Below are positions 35,501-43,403 of a DNA stretch of 55,845 bases, piece after piece (the stretch's first letter is position 1; each line of letters begins with the position of its first letter). Below the pieces are notes generated by a model. The model searched no databases. It was given only the letters and a program-made list of their open reading frames with translations, and was not told the DNA's origin. Made by a program: the position numbers and the translations under genes. Source of the stretch: Methanoculleus sp. UBA374 (lineage in GTDB: Archaea; Halobacteriota; Methanomicrobia; Methanomicrobiales; Methanoculleaceae); contig DAYL01000023.1 in assembly GCA_002508705.1 (NCBI GenBank), positions 28,521 to 84,365 on the forward strand, written 5' to 3'.

Positions 35501-36530
35501 CCCGATACAGCTCCGCTATATGGGTCTGCACCGCCTGCATATCCCCGTGCTGCTCCTCGAAGGGCCTGCGGTAGACCCGGTGCGGGAGGGCGAGGTCCGC
35601 TGCCCGGCTGAGGTCCTCCCTCGCGATCGCGTCCCTGCCGGCAAGGGCGGCGGACGCGATCGCGGCCCGGACGAGCGTGAGGTCCGCCCGGTGCCCGTCG
35701 ACGCCGAGGCGGAGGGTTATGGAGACCACTTTGTCCAGGATCTCCTCGGCGACTTCCATGGCAGCCGCCCGGGCTTTTGCGGATTCAATCGCCCCGGAGA
35801 GTTCTTCCTCGGAGCCCCGGTACCCGGAGAGGAACTCCTCCGGGCTGCGTTCGAAGGCAAGCCTCCTCCTGATGATCTCCTTGCGCTTCGAGAGGTCCTC
35901 CTCCCCGGTCACATCGACCACAAGGCCGAACCGGTCCAGGAGCTGCGGGCGGAGGTCTCCCTCCTCGGGGTTCATCGTTCCGACGAGGAGGAACCGGGCG
36001 GGGTGCGAGAAGGAGATCCCCTCCCGCTCCACGTAGTTGACCCCCATCGCCGCCGCGTCGAGGAGCAGGTCCACGAGGTGGTCCTCGAGCAGGTTGACCT
36101 CGTCCACGTAGAGGATATTTCCGTTTGCTTCCGCCAGGATGCCGGGCTGGAACTTTCTCATCCCGGTCCTGATAGCGTACTCGATGTCGAGGGTCCCGGC
36201 GACCCGGTCTTCGGTGGCGCTGAGGGGCAGTTCCACCACCCGCATCGGGACGGAGGCCGGCCTGAGTTCTTCCCCCGCGTCCAGCCGCTCCCGACAGAGG
36301 GAGCAGTAGGTCTCCGTCTCCCCGAAGCCGCACCGGAAGGGGCACCCTTCGACCACGCTCCGCGCGGGAAGCAGGGAAGCGAGCGCCCGCACGGCCGTCG
36401 ACTTGGCGGTGCCCTTCTCCCCCCGGATGAGCACCCCCCCGATGGAGGGCACGACGACGTTGTAGAGCAGCGCTCTCTTCATCGTCTCCTGGCCGACGAT
36501 CGCGGTGAAGGGGTACTGGACCTGCGTCAT
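35490..36530 (-). CDS. Magnesium/cobalt chelatase I-type AAA ATPase
   Basis: The protein is ChlI/BchI/CobS-like: [20 protein letters not shown] start, Walker [16 protein letters not shown] (37-45 core), then [20 protein letters not shown] (Walker B with the I-subunit insertion), [12 protein letters not shown] (sensor 1) and [12 protein letters not shown] four-Cys patch, CPFRC then CSLC (Cys63, 67, 76, 79), could hold zinc or an FeS cluster; related Cys patches occur in archaeal and bacterial ChlI-like proteins. It forms the hexameric motor that drives metal insertion by the CobN-type subunit. The ATG overlaps the stop of the CbiZ-like gene by four bases. Confidence 0.93.
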   Translation of the reverse strand: MTQVQYPFTAIVGQETMKRALLYNVVVPSIGGVLIRGEKGTAKSTAVRALASLLPARSVVEGCPFRCGFGETETYCSLCRERLDAGEELRPASVPMRVVELPLSATEDRVAGTLDIEYAIRTGMRKFQPGILAEANGNILYVDEVNLLEDHLVDLLLDAAAMGVNYVEREGISFSHPARFLLVGTMNPEEGDLRPQLLDRFGLVVDVTGEEDLSKRKEIIRRRLAFERSPEEFLSGYRGSEEELSGAIESAKARAAAMEVAEEILDKVVSITLRLGVDGHRADLTLVRAAIASAALAGRDAIAREDLSRAADLALPHRVYRRPFEEQHGDMQAVQTHIAELYRDAP

Positions 36531-37639
36531 TCTTCCCGGGCCCTCTGTTTTGCAATCCAGGCGATCGTTCTCTGGAGGTGCTCCCCCACCGGCTCATCGG
36601 CGGCGAGGAGGGAGAAAAACTCCTCGTCGGGCTTCGTCCCGCAGACCTCCGGCATCGTGCAGAGGATCTTTCTGGCTGCGGTCCCCCCGGCCGTTTCCGG
36701 GAGGAGGCCCCAGCCGATCTCGTCCATGATGTGGATGACTGCGGTCGCCACGGAGAGGAGAGCCGGGTCTTTTGCGGTCTCCCGGAGGGACTGGATGAAC
36801 AGCGGCTTCCGGTTCTCGCCTGCCATGGAGGAGGCCCTGGTCCAGAGGTCCTCTTCCCCGATCGAGAAACGGCTCAGTCTGACCATGATATCCTGCTGGG
36901 ACGCCGGCGAGAGGCGGGATTGACGTTCAAGGGCGAGCCGGGTCGCCTCCATGACGGCCCTGCCGATCAACTCCCCGAGTTTCGAATGTTTTCCTGCGTC
37001 GGTCAGGTTCTTTTCGTGGGTGGTGTCCGCGATGACGGCGATGCCGTCCGTTCCCGAACCGGTCGCGATGCCGGAAGAGTACCTGCTCGGGGCCATCAGT
37101 TCCTGGAGAACGGCTGTTTTCGCTTCCGTCGCGGTGATGACCGCCCGGGTCATCGTATACGCCGGGAGGTCGGCGCCGATGAGGAGGAGGGTGTTGATCG
37201 TGCCGGCTATCATCTCGATTTCTCCGTTTTCCTGGAAGTAGGATGCCGGATCGCCTACCCGGCCTCCGTTCACCTCGATCCCGGCGGTGACGACCGCCGT
37301 GACTTCGACGCCCCGATGAGCCTTCGTCACCGCGGCGGCGTGCTTCATCCGGGCTGCGGTCAGCAGTCCTGCCGTTTTATCAGGATCGAGGCCGAGCCTT
37401 CCGGCTACGAGTGCGATGTACGCTTCTACGGACCCTCCTTCGAGGTCGTGAGACTTGAGGGCGCGGTGGGGCGGCTGGTGGTTGAACACCCCCGTCAGGT
37501 CCTCCCGGTACCCCCCGTTCACCCAGGACGTGGAGAAGACGGCCCGTCCGGGCGGCAGGCGGATGTATATGCTCTCTTCTGTCCGGAAGATCTCCTCTCC
37601 GTTCGAGGTGATCCTGATTGGAAGGTTTTCTGTGTCCAT
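36527..37639 (-). CDS. CbiZ-like adenosylcobinamide amidohydrolase, C-terminally extended
   Basis: Residues of the first ~230 fit Cbi[54 protein letters not shown], and [19 protein letters not shown]. CbiZ cleaves the aminopropanol side chain of cobinamide during salvage of corrinoids in archaea. About 120 extra residues follow, helical and ending in [12 protein letters not shown], so the protein is longer than plain CbiZ. The ATG at 37639 is preferred; a frame upstream to 37738 has no family match. It is the first gene of the nine-gene cluster and overlaps the ChlI-like gene by four bases. Confidence 0.85.
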   Translation of the reverse strand: MDTENLPIRITSNGEEIFRTEESIYIRLPPGRAVFSTSWVNGGYREDLTGVFNHQPPHRALKSHDLEGGSVEAYIALVAGRLGLDPDKTAGLLTAARMKHAAAVTKAHRGVEVTAVVTAGIEVNGGRVGDPASYFQENGEIEMIAGTINTLLLIGADLPAYTMTRAVITATEAKTAVLQELMAPSRYSSGIATGSGTDGIAVIADTTHEKNLTDAGKHSKLGELIGRAVMEATRLALERQSRLSPASQQDIMVRLSRFSIGEEDLWTRASSMAGENRKPLFIQSLRETAKDPALLSVATAVIHIMDEIGWGLLPETAGGTAARKILCTMPEVCGTKPDEEFFSLLAADEPVGEHLQRTIAWIAKQRAREE

Positions 37640-37814
37640 AATATGTAGATCCTCGCTGCAACGATTGCTCGGCCGATTTTCCCGTGTCGTTCCGGTGTAG
37701 GTGCCCGGCATCGGGCTTCCCCTCTCTTTTGCCGGCACGCCCTGTCTCGTCTTTGGTCGGAGGGCGGCTGATATATGATATTGTACTTATCAGGATAACT
37801 TGTTTTTCCTAAAG

Positions 37815-38040
37815 TAAACCACCCCGCCATGAAGAACGGGGCTTCCTGCTTCATTCTCCCCCTATTGAGACGAGTCCGCAGGCTCAACGGTGCGTTCCGC
37901 ACCTGCTCCCCGACAAGATTCTGCTCTTGCAAGGCAAATTTCTGACTAATCGCTGCGTTGATGTCGCGGTCATGGTGAGTACCACAGTCGGGGCAGACCC
38001 ACTCTCGGTCTGATCACGATGACTTCGAAAGAAGCGTGGG
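37815..38040 (-). pseudogene. tnpB: TnpB (IS200/IS605) C-terminal fragment with right-end hairpin
   Basis: On the - strand the sequence reads [20 protein letters not shown] then AISQKF, the zinc-finger and last catalytic Asp region of TnpB. It continues to [17 protein letters not shown], the usual end. An in-frame stop lies just before SDREW and nothing upstream is left. The end carries a CCCCG/CGGGG hairpin (about 37821-37838), typical of the right end of these elements. It lies directly upstream of the CbiZ-like gene. Confidence 0.85.
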
Positions 38041-38160
38041 ATAATTGTGGGTCCGGGCTTGAACCCGCGCTTGGAGTCTTCAAAGTTGACGAGATGGCTA
38101 CGCTGATACTTCGGTCAGTATTATCACCACAAAGAGCGATGCTATTCTATTGGTGAGATC

Positions 38161-38373
38161 ATGAAGACGCTCACGGCCGTGCTTTACAGGGAAGAGGATA
38201 TGTACGTCGCGGAGTGCCCGGAGGTCGGCACCGTCAGCCAGGGTCGGACGGTAGAGGAGGCGGTAGCTAACCTCAAAGAAGCTACGGAATTGTACCTTGA
38301 AGAGTTCCCGCTGAAAGATGGGAGAAGGCCGATCATCACGACGTTTGAGGTGGCCGAAGGTGTCCGGGCTTAA
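38161..38373 (+). CDS. hicB: HicB-type antitoxin
   Basis: The 70-residue protein begins MKTLTAVLYREEDMYVAECP, then EVGTVSQGRTVEEAVANLKEATELYLEE-like text, the partial RNase H-fold HicB signature (Y-x-A-x-CPE-x-G, then G-x-T-x-EEA-x-NL-x-EA). It neutralises the HicA RNase. No C-terminal DNA-binding domain is present, so regulation may rest on another protein. The stop overlaps the hicA start region by 14 bp; the antitoxin comes first, as in many archaeal pairs. Confidence 0.88.
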   Translation: MKTLTAVLYREEDMYVAECPEVGTVSQGRTVEEAVANLKEATELYLEEFPLKDGRRPIITTFEVAEGVRA

Positions 38374-38590
38374 ACCCGTCTCGGGCAAGACGGTGATAAA
38401 GATACTCTCGAAACATTATGGATTCGCCGTAAGCGGGCAATCGGGGAGCCATGTGCGCCTTTCAAAGGTGACGCCCAGCGGAAAAGTGGGTACGGTTGTC
38501 CCGTTGCACGATGAGCTGAAGATTGGTACGCTTCATAGCGTCCTGAAACTGGCAAAGATAGATCCCGACGATTTTGCCCGGTATCTTTGA
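38360..38590 (+). CDS. hicA: HicA-type mRNA interferase toxin
   Basis: From the GTG at 38360 the product reads LKPVSGKTVIKILSKHYGFA, then SGQSGSHVRLSKV and VPLHDELKIGTLHSVLKLA. This is the double-stranded RNA-binding fold of HicA, with the catalytic His in GSHVRL. GAGG lies nine bases upstream of the GTG inside hicB. A longer frame from 38318 would add a basic, non-family N-terminus and is less likely. The pair lies inside the inverted-repeat block next to a TnpB relic. Confidence 0.88.
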   Translation: MSGLKPVSGKTVIKILSKHYGFAVSGQSGSHVRLSKVTPSGKVGTVVPLHDELKIGTLHSVLKLAKIDPDDFARYL

Positions 38591-38604
38591 GAGATGTGGC
38601 GCCC

Positions 38605-38842
38605 CTCTTTGTGGATGGGCCACAGATCGAGCACGTCTACAACTTCCAGCGGAACTCCTCCTCGTCGGGCTACAAGATCGTGATGCTCAACCGGGGCGAG
38701 TCTCCGCTCAAGGGCGAGGAGCCCGGGTTTGAGGAACTGTTGGGAACGGTCGTCGGTGCGGGGAAGTTCTCCTGCACCGCGGACTTCGCCGGGTGCGACG
38801 CGGTGACCCTTGCGATCCAGACGTCGTTTCTCGATGAGAGGG
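38605..38842 (+). pseudogene. Internal fragment of a nucleotide-sugar dehydrogenase (UDP-ManNAc dehydrogenase-like)
   Basis: The frame reads IEHVYNFQRNSSSSGYKIVM, LNRGESPLKGEEPGFEELL, AGKFSCTADF and CDAVTLAIQTSFLDE. This matches the N-terminal NAD-binding half of WecC/WbpA-type UDP-N-acetyl-mannosamine dehydrogenases in methanogens (LKGEEPGL, CDAVTLAIQTP). Neither the start nor the catalytic Cys region is present, so it is a fragment. From 38843 to 39184 I recognise nothing. Confidence 0.7.
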
Positions 38843-39184
38843 ATGGGTCAGGAACGTCGGGCGCAACCTCGCTCCTGGGACAACCGCACGCTTCCCAGCC
38901 GCCGAGCGGCCCCTGCAGTTCGGGTTCTCACAGCATCACCGGCTGCCACCGTTCCGGCGCGCATGGACGGCTGTTCAGTCCCACCGAAGACTGGTGCGCG
39001 GACGATCTGGGAGTGCCCCATCCCGGCCGCCGTCCACGAGGGACGCAGCGGAGAGAACGGGATGTTCTCCCCTCCGGACGATCGGTAACCACATCGCGAA
39101 GATATCCCTGCCGTCATCGGCCGCAGGACGGTAGTGGATGGACCGTTTCATCTTATTTTGTCGGTCCTGGTGTATGGAGGACTG

Positions 39185-39695
39185 CTCTCTCACGCGAAGC
39201 GCGAGTTCAAGCGGAGCTTGAGAAGCCGTCAGGCTTCAAACCGCGACGGTTAACTTGCGGGAGTGTCGTTCCTCCGGGGCCACGCCCGAGCGCGGATTCC
39301 TCGTGACTATCGCCACCGCATTGTCCCCGCCTCTTCCGAGGAGGTGGGGGCCTCCGGAAGGACGGAAGGACACCCTCTGGGGGAGGGGGACAAATCTCCC
39401 CTCCCCGGTCCCCACCCCCAGAGGCGATAAACGACCGGCGGCACGGCGGGAGTTCGAGCACCGGAGAACGACGTTCCGGTAGGAACGGAATTTGAGCACC
39501 GCTCGGTGCGAGGTGCGCAGGCCGCCACGGTCCACTGTCCGGGGTGAACCGGGGAAAATTCAGATCCGGCACCCATTGGAAGTGAGGATGAGCATCACGC
39601 AGAGTCTGATCATTCCTTCGCGGCTCTGCACCGAACAGTGCTCGTGCTCCGGACATTCCGTCCGTCGCACCTCACGTGAGGCGACGGTGCACATT
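39185..39695. repeat. GC-rich dispersed repeat, right copy (inverted relative to 24705-25490)
   Basis: The reverse complement of this stretch aligns in order with the left copy: GCACTGTTCGGTG, CGGACAGTGGACCGTGGCGG, TTCCTACCGGAACGTCGTTC, GGGGTGGGGACCGGGGA, CGATAGTCACG, AAGCCTGACGGCTTCTCAAG. It is shorter by about 280 bp. The AAGCTCCGCTTGAACTCGC end points into the block in both copies. The G-tract/C-tract hairpin near 39378-39407 is shared. No gene is seen in it. Confidence 0.8.
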
Positions 39696-39742
39696 TCGGT
39701 ATTTGTGATAGGTATTTGAGCGCTTCCTCACTGAAGATTAGT

Positions 39743-39910
39743 TTATACATCTTTGAATACCTCTTCAAAGGAGTAAAACTTAGATCTCTTCTCGATTCTA
39801 CCTAGATCGGCATCCAGTTTTTCAACATCCCAACTCTCATCGTCGACCATCCGAGAGATTACATCATCGTATGTCATGTTCCCCTTCTTCAGCTTCTTCA
39901 ACACGAAGCA
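39743..39910 (-). pseudogene. Antitoxin-like fragment (DUF7557-type C-terminus)
   Basis: The - strand reads LKKLKKGNMTYDDVISRMVD and ends SFEEVFKDV. The LK-LKKGNMTYDDVI core is typical of small archaeal antitoxins that pair with PIN or RelE toxins. The usual N-terminal beta strand is missing; instead the frame runs upstream through an IS605 relic whose end is at 40083-40094. The frame may still be translated from the internal ATG (NMTYDD) as 44 residues. Confidence 0.6.
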
Positions 39911-40065
39911 GGAACGTCTCCTGTGGATCACGGCTATACACCGGCGCAAACACCACCACCGTGCAGCAGTATCGCTGCTAGGGCCGCCGTCAATCGGCCT
40001 ATTGCGGTCTCTCTCCCGCACAGGAGGGAGTTGAATCGCGAAGCCTACAAAGAGCATGGTATCAT

Positions 40066-40094
40066 GCCCCCGACGAGAGGTGGGGGTAGTTGAC
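40066..40094. mobile_element. IS200/IS605 right-end relic
   Basis: GCCCCC pairs with GGGGGT across a short loop, followed by TAGTTGAC. The last 12 bases GGGGTAGTTGAC are identical to those at 19845-19856. It lies between the antitoxin fragment and relE. Confidence 0.55.
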
Positions 40095-40125
40095 CTTCTG
40101 GTATGCAGAGCGGAAATGACGGCTA

Positions 40126-40398
40126 TCAATATTTCCGATAGACTTTACTCCGATTTCCAATATCGATCACGGTAATAATCATCATATTATTCTCGAACAC
40201 AAGAATGATCCGGTACTGTCCCACACGAAAAGAATACAACGGACTGTTCTGGTGTCCTTTCAGTTTTTTGGCGTACAGACGAGGGAACGGCTCGTCTGCC
40301 AGGGCGTAGAGTTCGTCCTTAATTCGTTGGGCATCAGGGTCCGGGATTTGATTGAGTTTCCGCTCCGCTCCTGGCATGAGGAGGAGCCGCCAGGTCAT
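40126..40398 (-). CDS. RelE/ParE-family toxin
   Basis: The 90-residue basic protein has the RelE pattern: a start LLLMPGAERKLNQIPDPDAQ, then KKLKGHQNSPLYSFRVGQYR and IILVFENNMMIITVIDIGNR. The RVGxYRIIxxxE motif and the C-terminal VIDIGxRxKVY are characteristic. It is a probable ribosome-dependent mRNA interferase. Its start overlaps the stop of the antitoxin gene by four bases (ATGA), so the pair is coupled, antitoxin first. Confidence 0.9.
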   Translation of the reverse strand: MTWRLLLMPGAERKLNQIPDPDAQRIKDELYALADEPFPRLYAKKLKGHQNSPLYSFRVGQYRIILVFENNMMIITVIDIGNRSKVYRKY

Positions 40399-40625
40399 CG
40401 AAGGCCCCGTTCCCGAGCATACTCTTCGAAGGGGCGACCCCGACCGGCCCGCATGTCCGCGATGCTTTCTTCGATCTCCTGCAGCGTTTCTTCGGAGAGC
40501 GGCTCCGGATCGAAGAACGCGTCCATGATACGATTGAGCGTCTCGTCATAACTCTCCCGGGGGTGCATTTTCAGGGCATCCAGACGGGACTTGGTCTCGG
40601 GTTGGAGCTGGATCGTCGTTGCCAT
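40395..40625 (-). CDS. Antitoxin of the RelE pair (RHH-type)
   Basis: The 76-residue protein begins TTIQLQPETKSRLDALKMHP followed by RESYDETLNRIMD, a ribbon-helix-helix-like DNA-binding start. The charged C-terminal part (EETLQEIEESIADMRAGRG) would wrap the toxin. It is expected to bind its own promoter in the AT-rich stretch at 40627-40660. A decayed copy of the same N-terminus lies at 42932-43006. Confidence 0.88.
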   Translation of the reverse strand: MATTIQLQPETKSRLDALKMHPRESYDETLNRIMDAFFDPEPLSEETLQEIEESIADMRAGRGRPFEEYARERGLR

Positions 40626-40720
40626 AACAAACTATAGGTTACTATATGGTATAAAGATGCTGTCAGGGTCCCTTACAACAGGTCCCCTCAAAATTGGGTA
40701 GTGCCCTACGAAACAACTGG

Positions 40721-41451
40721 TCATCTGAGATCACATCCGGGTGTTCCCGATTGATTGAGATCCGGAACACGGGGTTCGTTCTCCTCCGTCCGCCACGGCC
40801 CCCAGAGGTCGATCGGCATCCTTATGGAGCCGTAGCGGTAGATCCTGCCCTCGGTGGCGAAGGAGAAGACGTTGGGGACGAACATGGCCGGCACCTGCTT
40901 CTCGTAGATCTCATTGATCTGGTATGCGCCGTCAAACCAGGTCACGGCGCTACGGGCGGGACTCTTTGCCTCGCCGATCACGAGCGGCAGTCCGTTGACG
41001 ACGAAGCCGATGTCGGACCGCTTCTCCACGGCTCCGGCCTGGTAGATCCACTGGTTGGTGACGACGAGGTGGTTACTGCCTGGGTTTTCGGCGTCGACGA
41101 GCCGCACCGGGACGTGCTCGCCGTTCATCCCGAAGGGCATGGTCTTCTCGCCCCGGAGCCAGGCTATGAAATTCTCGTTCGCCCGGACGAGGCCGTCGGC
41201 CTGAACGGAAAGGAGGATGGCACGGAGGTTGTAGATCACCTCGTCGGCCCGGTCGGGCCCGGCAGCGATATCGGGGTTCAAACATCACGTCGCCTGACCG
41301 GCGCGGGATTTGGGCTGGGGGCACGTAGGTCCAACCGGCCGGGCAATGCGGCCCGGGGGGCTTCCTGCACGGTCAGGTGGGCGGCCCGCCGCTTTCGGGT
41401 GACGGCATCAAGGATCAGCTGCTCGACGGTGGAGGAATCGGTGAAGGTCAT
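40721..41451 (-). pseudogene. hsdR: Type I restriction endonuclease subunit R (HsdR), N-terminal relic
   Basis: A start MTFTDSSTVEQLILDAVTRK lies at 41451 and overlaps the stop of the neighbouring gene as ATGA. The frame then shifts: pieces read PPAQIPRRSGDVMFEP, then PDIAAGPDRADEVIYNLRAI, LVRANENFIAWLRGEKTMPF, VTNQWIYQAG, VVNGLPLVIGEAKSPARSAV, and AMFVPNVFSFATEGRIYRYG. These are in the order of the HsdR N-terminal nuclease domain; E-x-K of GEAKSP is the PD-(D/E)xK core. The sequence ends after GPWRTEE; helicase domains and hsdM/hsdS are absent. Confidence 0.85.
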
Positions 41452-42320
41452 TCCAGCACCTCCCAGCGCCCGCCGCGGGCGGGGCCGATGCGGCGGAGCC
41501 GGCCGTCTCTACGCAGGTTGGCGATCTGCTTTTCGACCGCCCTCTGTGTGATCTCGAGCCGTTCTGCGACTACTCTTGCTGCCAGGTCGGGTTCGGCCTT
41601 CAGGAGTTCAAGGATTTTCTCCGAACTTTTCTCCGAACCTTTCTCCGAACTTTTCTCCTCCTTTCGGTGAACTGTGACGGTGAAGAGGCAACCGTCCCGG
41701 TCGTCGGTGAAGTCGATATCCGGCCAGTCTTCGAGTGCCCGCTTGATGCCGGAGCCGAGACCGCGGTACGGCAGCAGCCCCTTTGCGACGTATGATGCCA
41801 GGATAGGGTTCCTGATATTTGAGTTGCCGGTCCGGATCTTTTCCACCGTCAGGTTGTTCGGGAGGTGGCCGGGGCTGATGATCTCGATGCGGTTGTCGAA
41901 GACGAACAGCCGGATAGGTGCACTGACCAGGTAATCCCGGTGCACCAGAGCATTGACCCGGAGTTCCTCAAAGACTACCGGCGGGATCTCCAGAACCCCC
42001 GGGGTATTGACTCCTTTACCTGCCTGGACCTTCCGCGGGTTGCGCATGATAAAGGCCATGGCGCCCTCGAAGATCTCGGGGAATGTCCCGGAAAAATCCT
42101 CGGTGTCGAGGTATTCGCTTGCGTGGATGGCGTTGCCGGGATAGCGGATGGCTTTGATGATGAACTGGGGTTTGATCCACTCGGGTTTCTCAGCAAAGAG
42201 GAGCACCCCGGTCAGATTCAGCATGCCGTCATCCATGGCAAGGTTCATGTTCTGCAGGAGTGTTAGCAGTTCTTCAGGTGAATCCGGTAGAAAACATCCC
42301 CTCTCCCTACTATTTCGCAC
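41448..42320 (-). CDS. AlbA/Schlafen-type ATP-binding regulator, N-terminally truncated
   Basis: The 290-residue frame contains the middle and C-terminal parts of the family: HRDYLVSAPIRLFVFDNRIE, ISPGHLPNNLTVEKIRTGNS, YRGLGSGIKRALED (GHKL-type ATP-binding region), then a KSSEKGSEKSSEK linker and a C-terminal winged helix (TQRAVEKQIANLRRDGRLRR). The N-terminal AlbA_2 domain, about 120 residues in full-length relatives, is missing; sequence just upstream belongs to a hicA relic. It is perhaps inactive. Such genes often sit beside type I restriction genes, and here the stop overlaps the hsdR start by four bases. Confidence 0.75.
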   Translation of the reverse strand: MRNSRERGCFLPDSPEELLTLLQNMNLAMDDGMLNLTGVLLFAEKPEWIKPQFIIKAIRYPGNAIHASEYLDTEDFSGTFPEIFEGAMAFIMRNPRKVQAGKGVNTPGVLEIPPVVFEELRVNALVHRDYLVSAPIRLFVFDNRIEIISPGHLPNNLTVEKIRTGNSNIRNPILASYVAKGLLPYRGLGSGIKRALEDWPDIDFTDDRDGCLFTVTVHRKEEKSSEKGSEKSSEKILELLKAEPDLAARVVAERLEITQRAVEKQIANLRRDGRLRRIGPARGGRWEVLE

Positions 42321-42341
42321 TCCTCGTGGATACTCGCCCGG

Positions 42342-42590
42342 TCAGCGAAGGAGATCGAATATCTGTTGTTTGGGGATCTCTTCATATCGCGCTATCTCGG
42401 AGACGATAACGTTAAGCGTCCCCACCGCGAGCGTCCGGTGAAGAGGTATGGTGATGGTTAACGGGCCATGTTTGGTGAATTCTTTGTGCAGGTGAACGTG
42501 ACTGCCGGTTTGCGAAATAGGTAGAACCCAATCTTGCTGAATGCTTTGATGACATCAGTTCCACTAACAACCGGACGACGCGGCAACGAG
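42342..42590 (-). pseudogene. hicA: hicA toxin, frameshifted
   Basis: The - strand first reads VVSGTDVIKAFSKIGFYLFR. After one frame change near 42510 it reads QTGSHVHLHKEFTKHGPLTI, then TIPLHRTLAVGTLNVIVSEI and ends at TGA (42342-42344). These are the N-terminal and C-terminal halves of a HicA protein, with the catalytic His in GSHVHL. A single base change in the GCAAACCGG region would restore the frame. Confidence 0.82.
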
Positions 42591-42839
42591 ATCGACCCTG
42601 TATTCGAAATTGGCGGTTGCTTGTGGAGCGGGACTGGAAGACGTTGATCGGTAAATAGTGACGATCGTGATATGTTCTCCCATTTGGAGAAGATCATCAT
42701 AGTGAAGTAATGTTGCGTCGATGATATTGTTGATGAGATCCCCTATGTTTTCACCCTGGGTGCAGATCAGGTTCCCCGGTGTGCGGGCGCTCGCGCACCA
42801 CCATTCCCCATCAAATTCAACGTTGAAGAAAACTTGCAC
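42564..42839 (-). CDS. HicB-like antitoxin of the decayed hicA
   Basis: The 91-residue product starts MQVFFNVEFDGEWWCASART, then TQGENIGDLINNIIDATLLH, matching the HicB pattern of a beta strand with DGEWW, a TQG motif and a helix. The end overlaps the hicA relic, as expected of a coupled pair. With its toxin broken it may persist as an orphan antitoxin. Confidence 0.7.
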   Translation of the reverse strand: MQVFFNVEFDGEWWCASARTPGNLICTQGENIGDLINNIIDATLLHYDDLLQMGEHITIVTIYRSTSSSPAPQATANFEYRVDLVAASSGC

Positions 42840-42931
42840 GATTTTTCCCCCGAATAATAATCATTTATGCAGTGTGAGAACAGATATTTGTAACTATTCA
42901 GGGGACCCGATGAGTCGCCGTCGGCATGAAG

Positions 42932-43006
42932 GGTTTCTCGTGGATGGATTTTCACATCATCCAGGCGGGCCGTGGTCTCCGGCTGAAACTGGATCGGTGT
43001 TACCAT
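42932..43006 (-). pseudogene. RHH antitoxin N-terminal fragment
   Basis: The first 25 residues (MVTPIQFQPETTARLDDVKI then HPRET) match the start of the intact antitoxin encoded at 40395-40625. The similarity then ends. It indicates duplication of a toxin-antitoxin locus followed by deletion. Confidence 0.7.
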
Positions 43007-43241
43007 AATTCACTATGGGAGGATATGGGGAATAAAGGTTACTTCCTGCTATTCTATTCGATGGAGGAAGGACGACAGTGAAGAGAGGGAGGTCCGGGTA
43101 GTATGCCGGATATATGTCGCCAGCGTAAAACAGGCAATTGACGGGATCGATTATACGACCTGCGTTAACCCGAATATATATCAGCCTGGCGGGATATAGT
43201 ATATCATAACGCGTCGAGAACTGTGTGGAGATGATGTTAAT

Positions 43242-43403
43242 ATGGCCCAAAAAATCAAATTAGGTCTCTACCTGGAAGGCGATGACGCCCGCCGCTTTGA
43301 GAAGTACATGGCGGACCCCGACCGGTATGATACTCCGGAAGGGAGGGAGATGACCCGCTGGGTACGCGACCACGGAGAGGAACTTGTAAGATCCATCCGG
43401 TGA
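43242..43403 (+). CDS. Small 53-residue ORF coupled to a GNAT gene (possible antitoxin)
   Basis: The ATG at 43242 opens a frame starting MAQKIKLGLYLEGDDARRFE followed by KYMADPDRYDTPEGREM and ending EELVRSIR. GTGTGGAG lies 8-15 bases upstream. The stop TGA overlaps a GTG start (GTGA, 43400-43403) of the following GNAT acetyltransferase relic, a typical arrangement for GNAT-type toxin-antitoxin pairs. The N-terminal KIKLGLYLEGDDARRFEKYM would fit a ribbon-helix-helix start. No family is recognised with certainty. Confidence 0.65.
   Translation: MAQKIKLGLYLEGDDARRFEKYMADPDRYDTPEGREMTRWVRDHGEELVRSIR

Noticed and set aside
37640..37738. Upstream extension of the CbiZ-like gene to an ATG at 37738.
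   Set aside because: The extra 33 residues have no family match, and the ATG at 37639 gives a normal start just before the conserved region.
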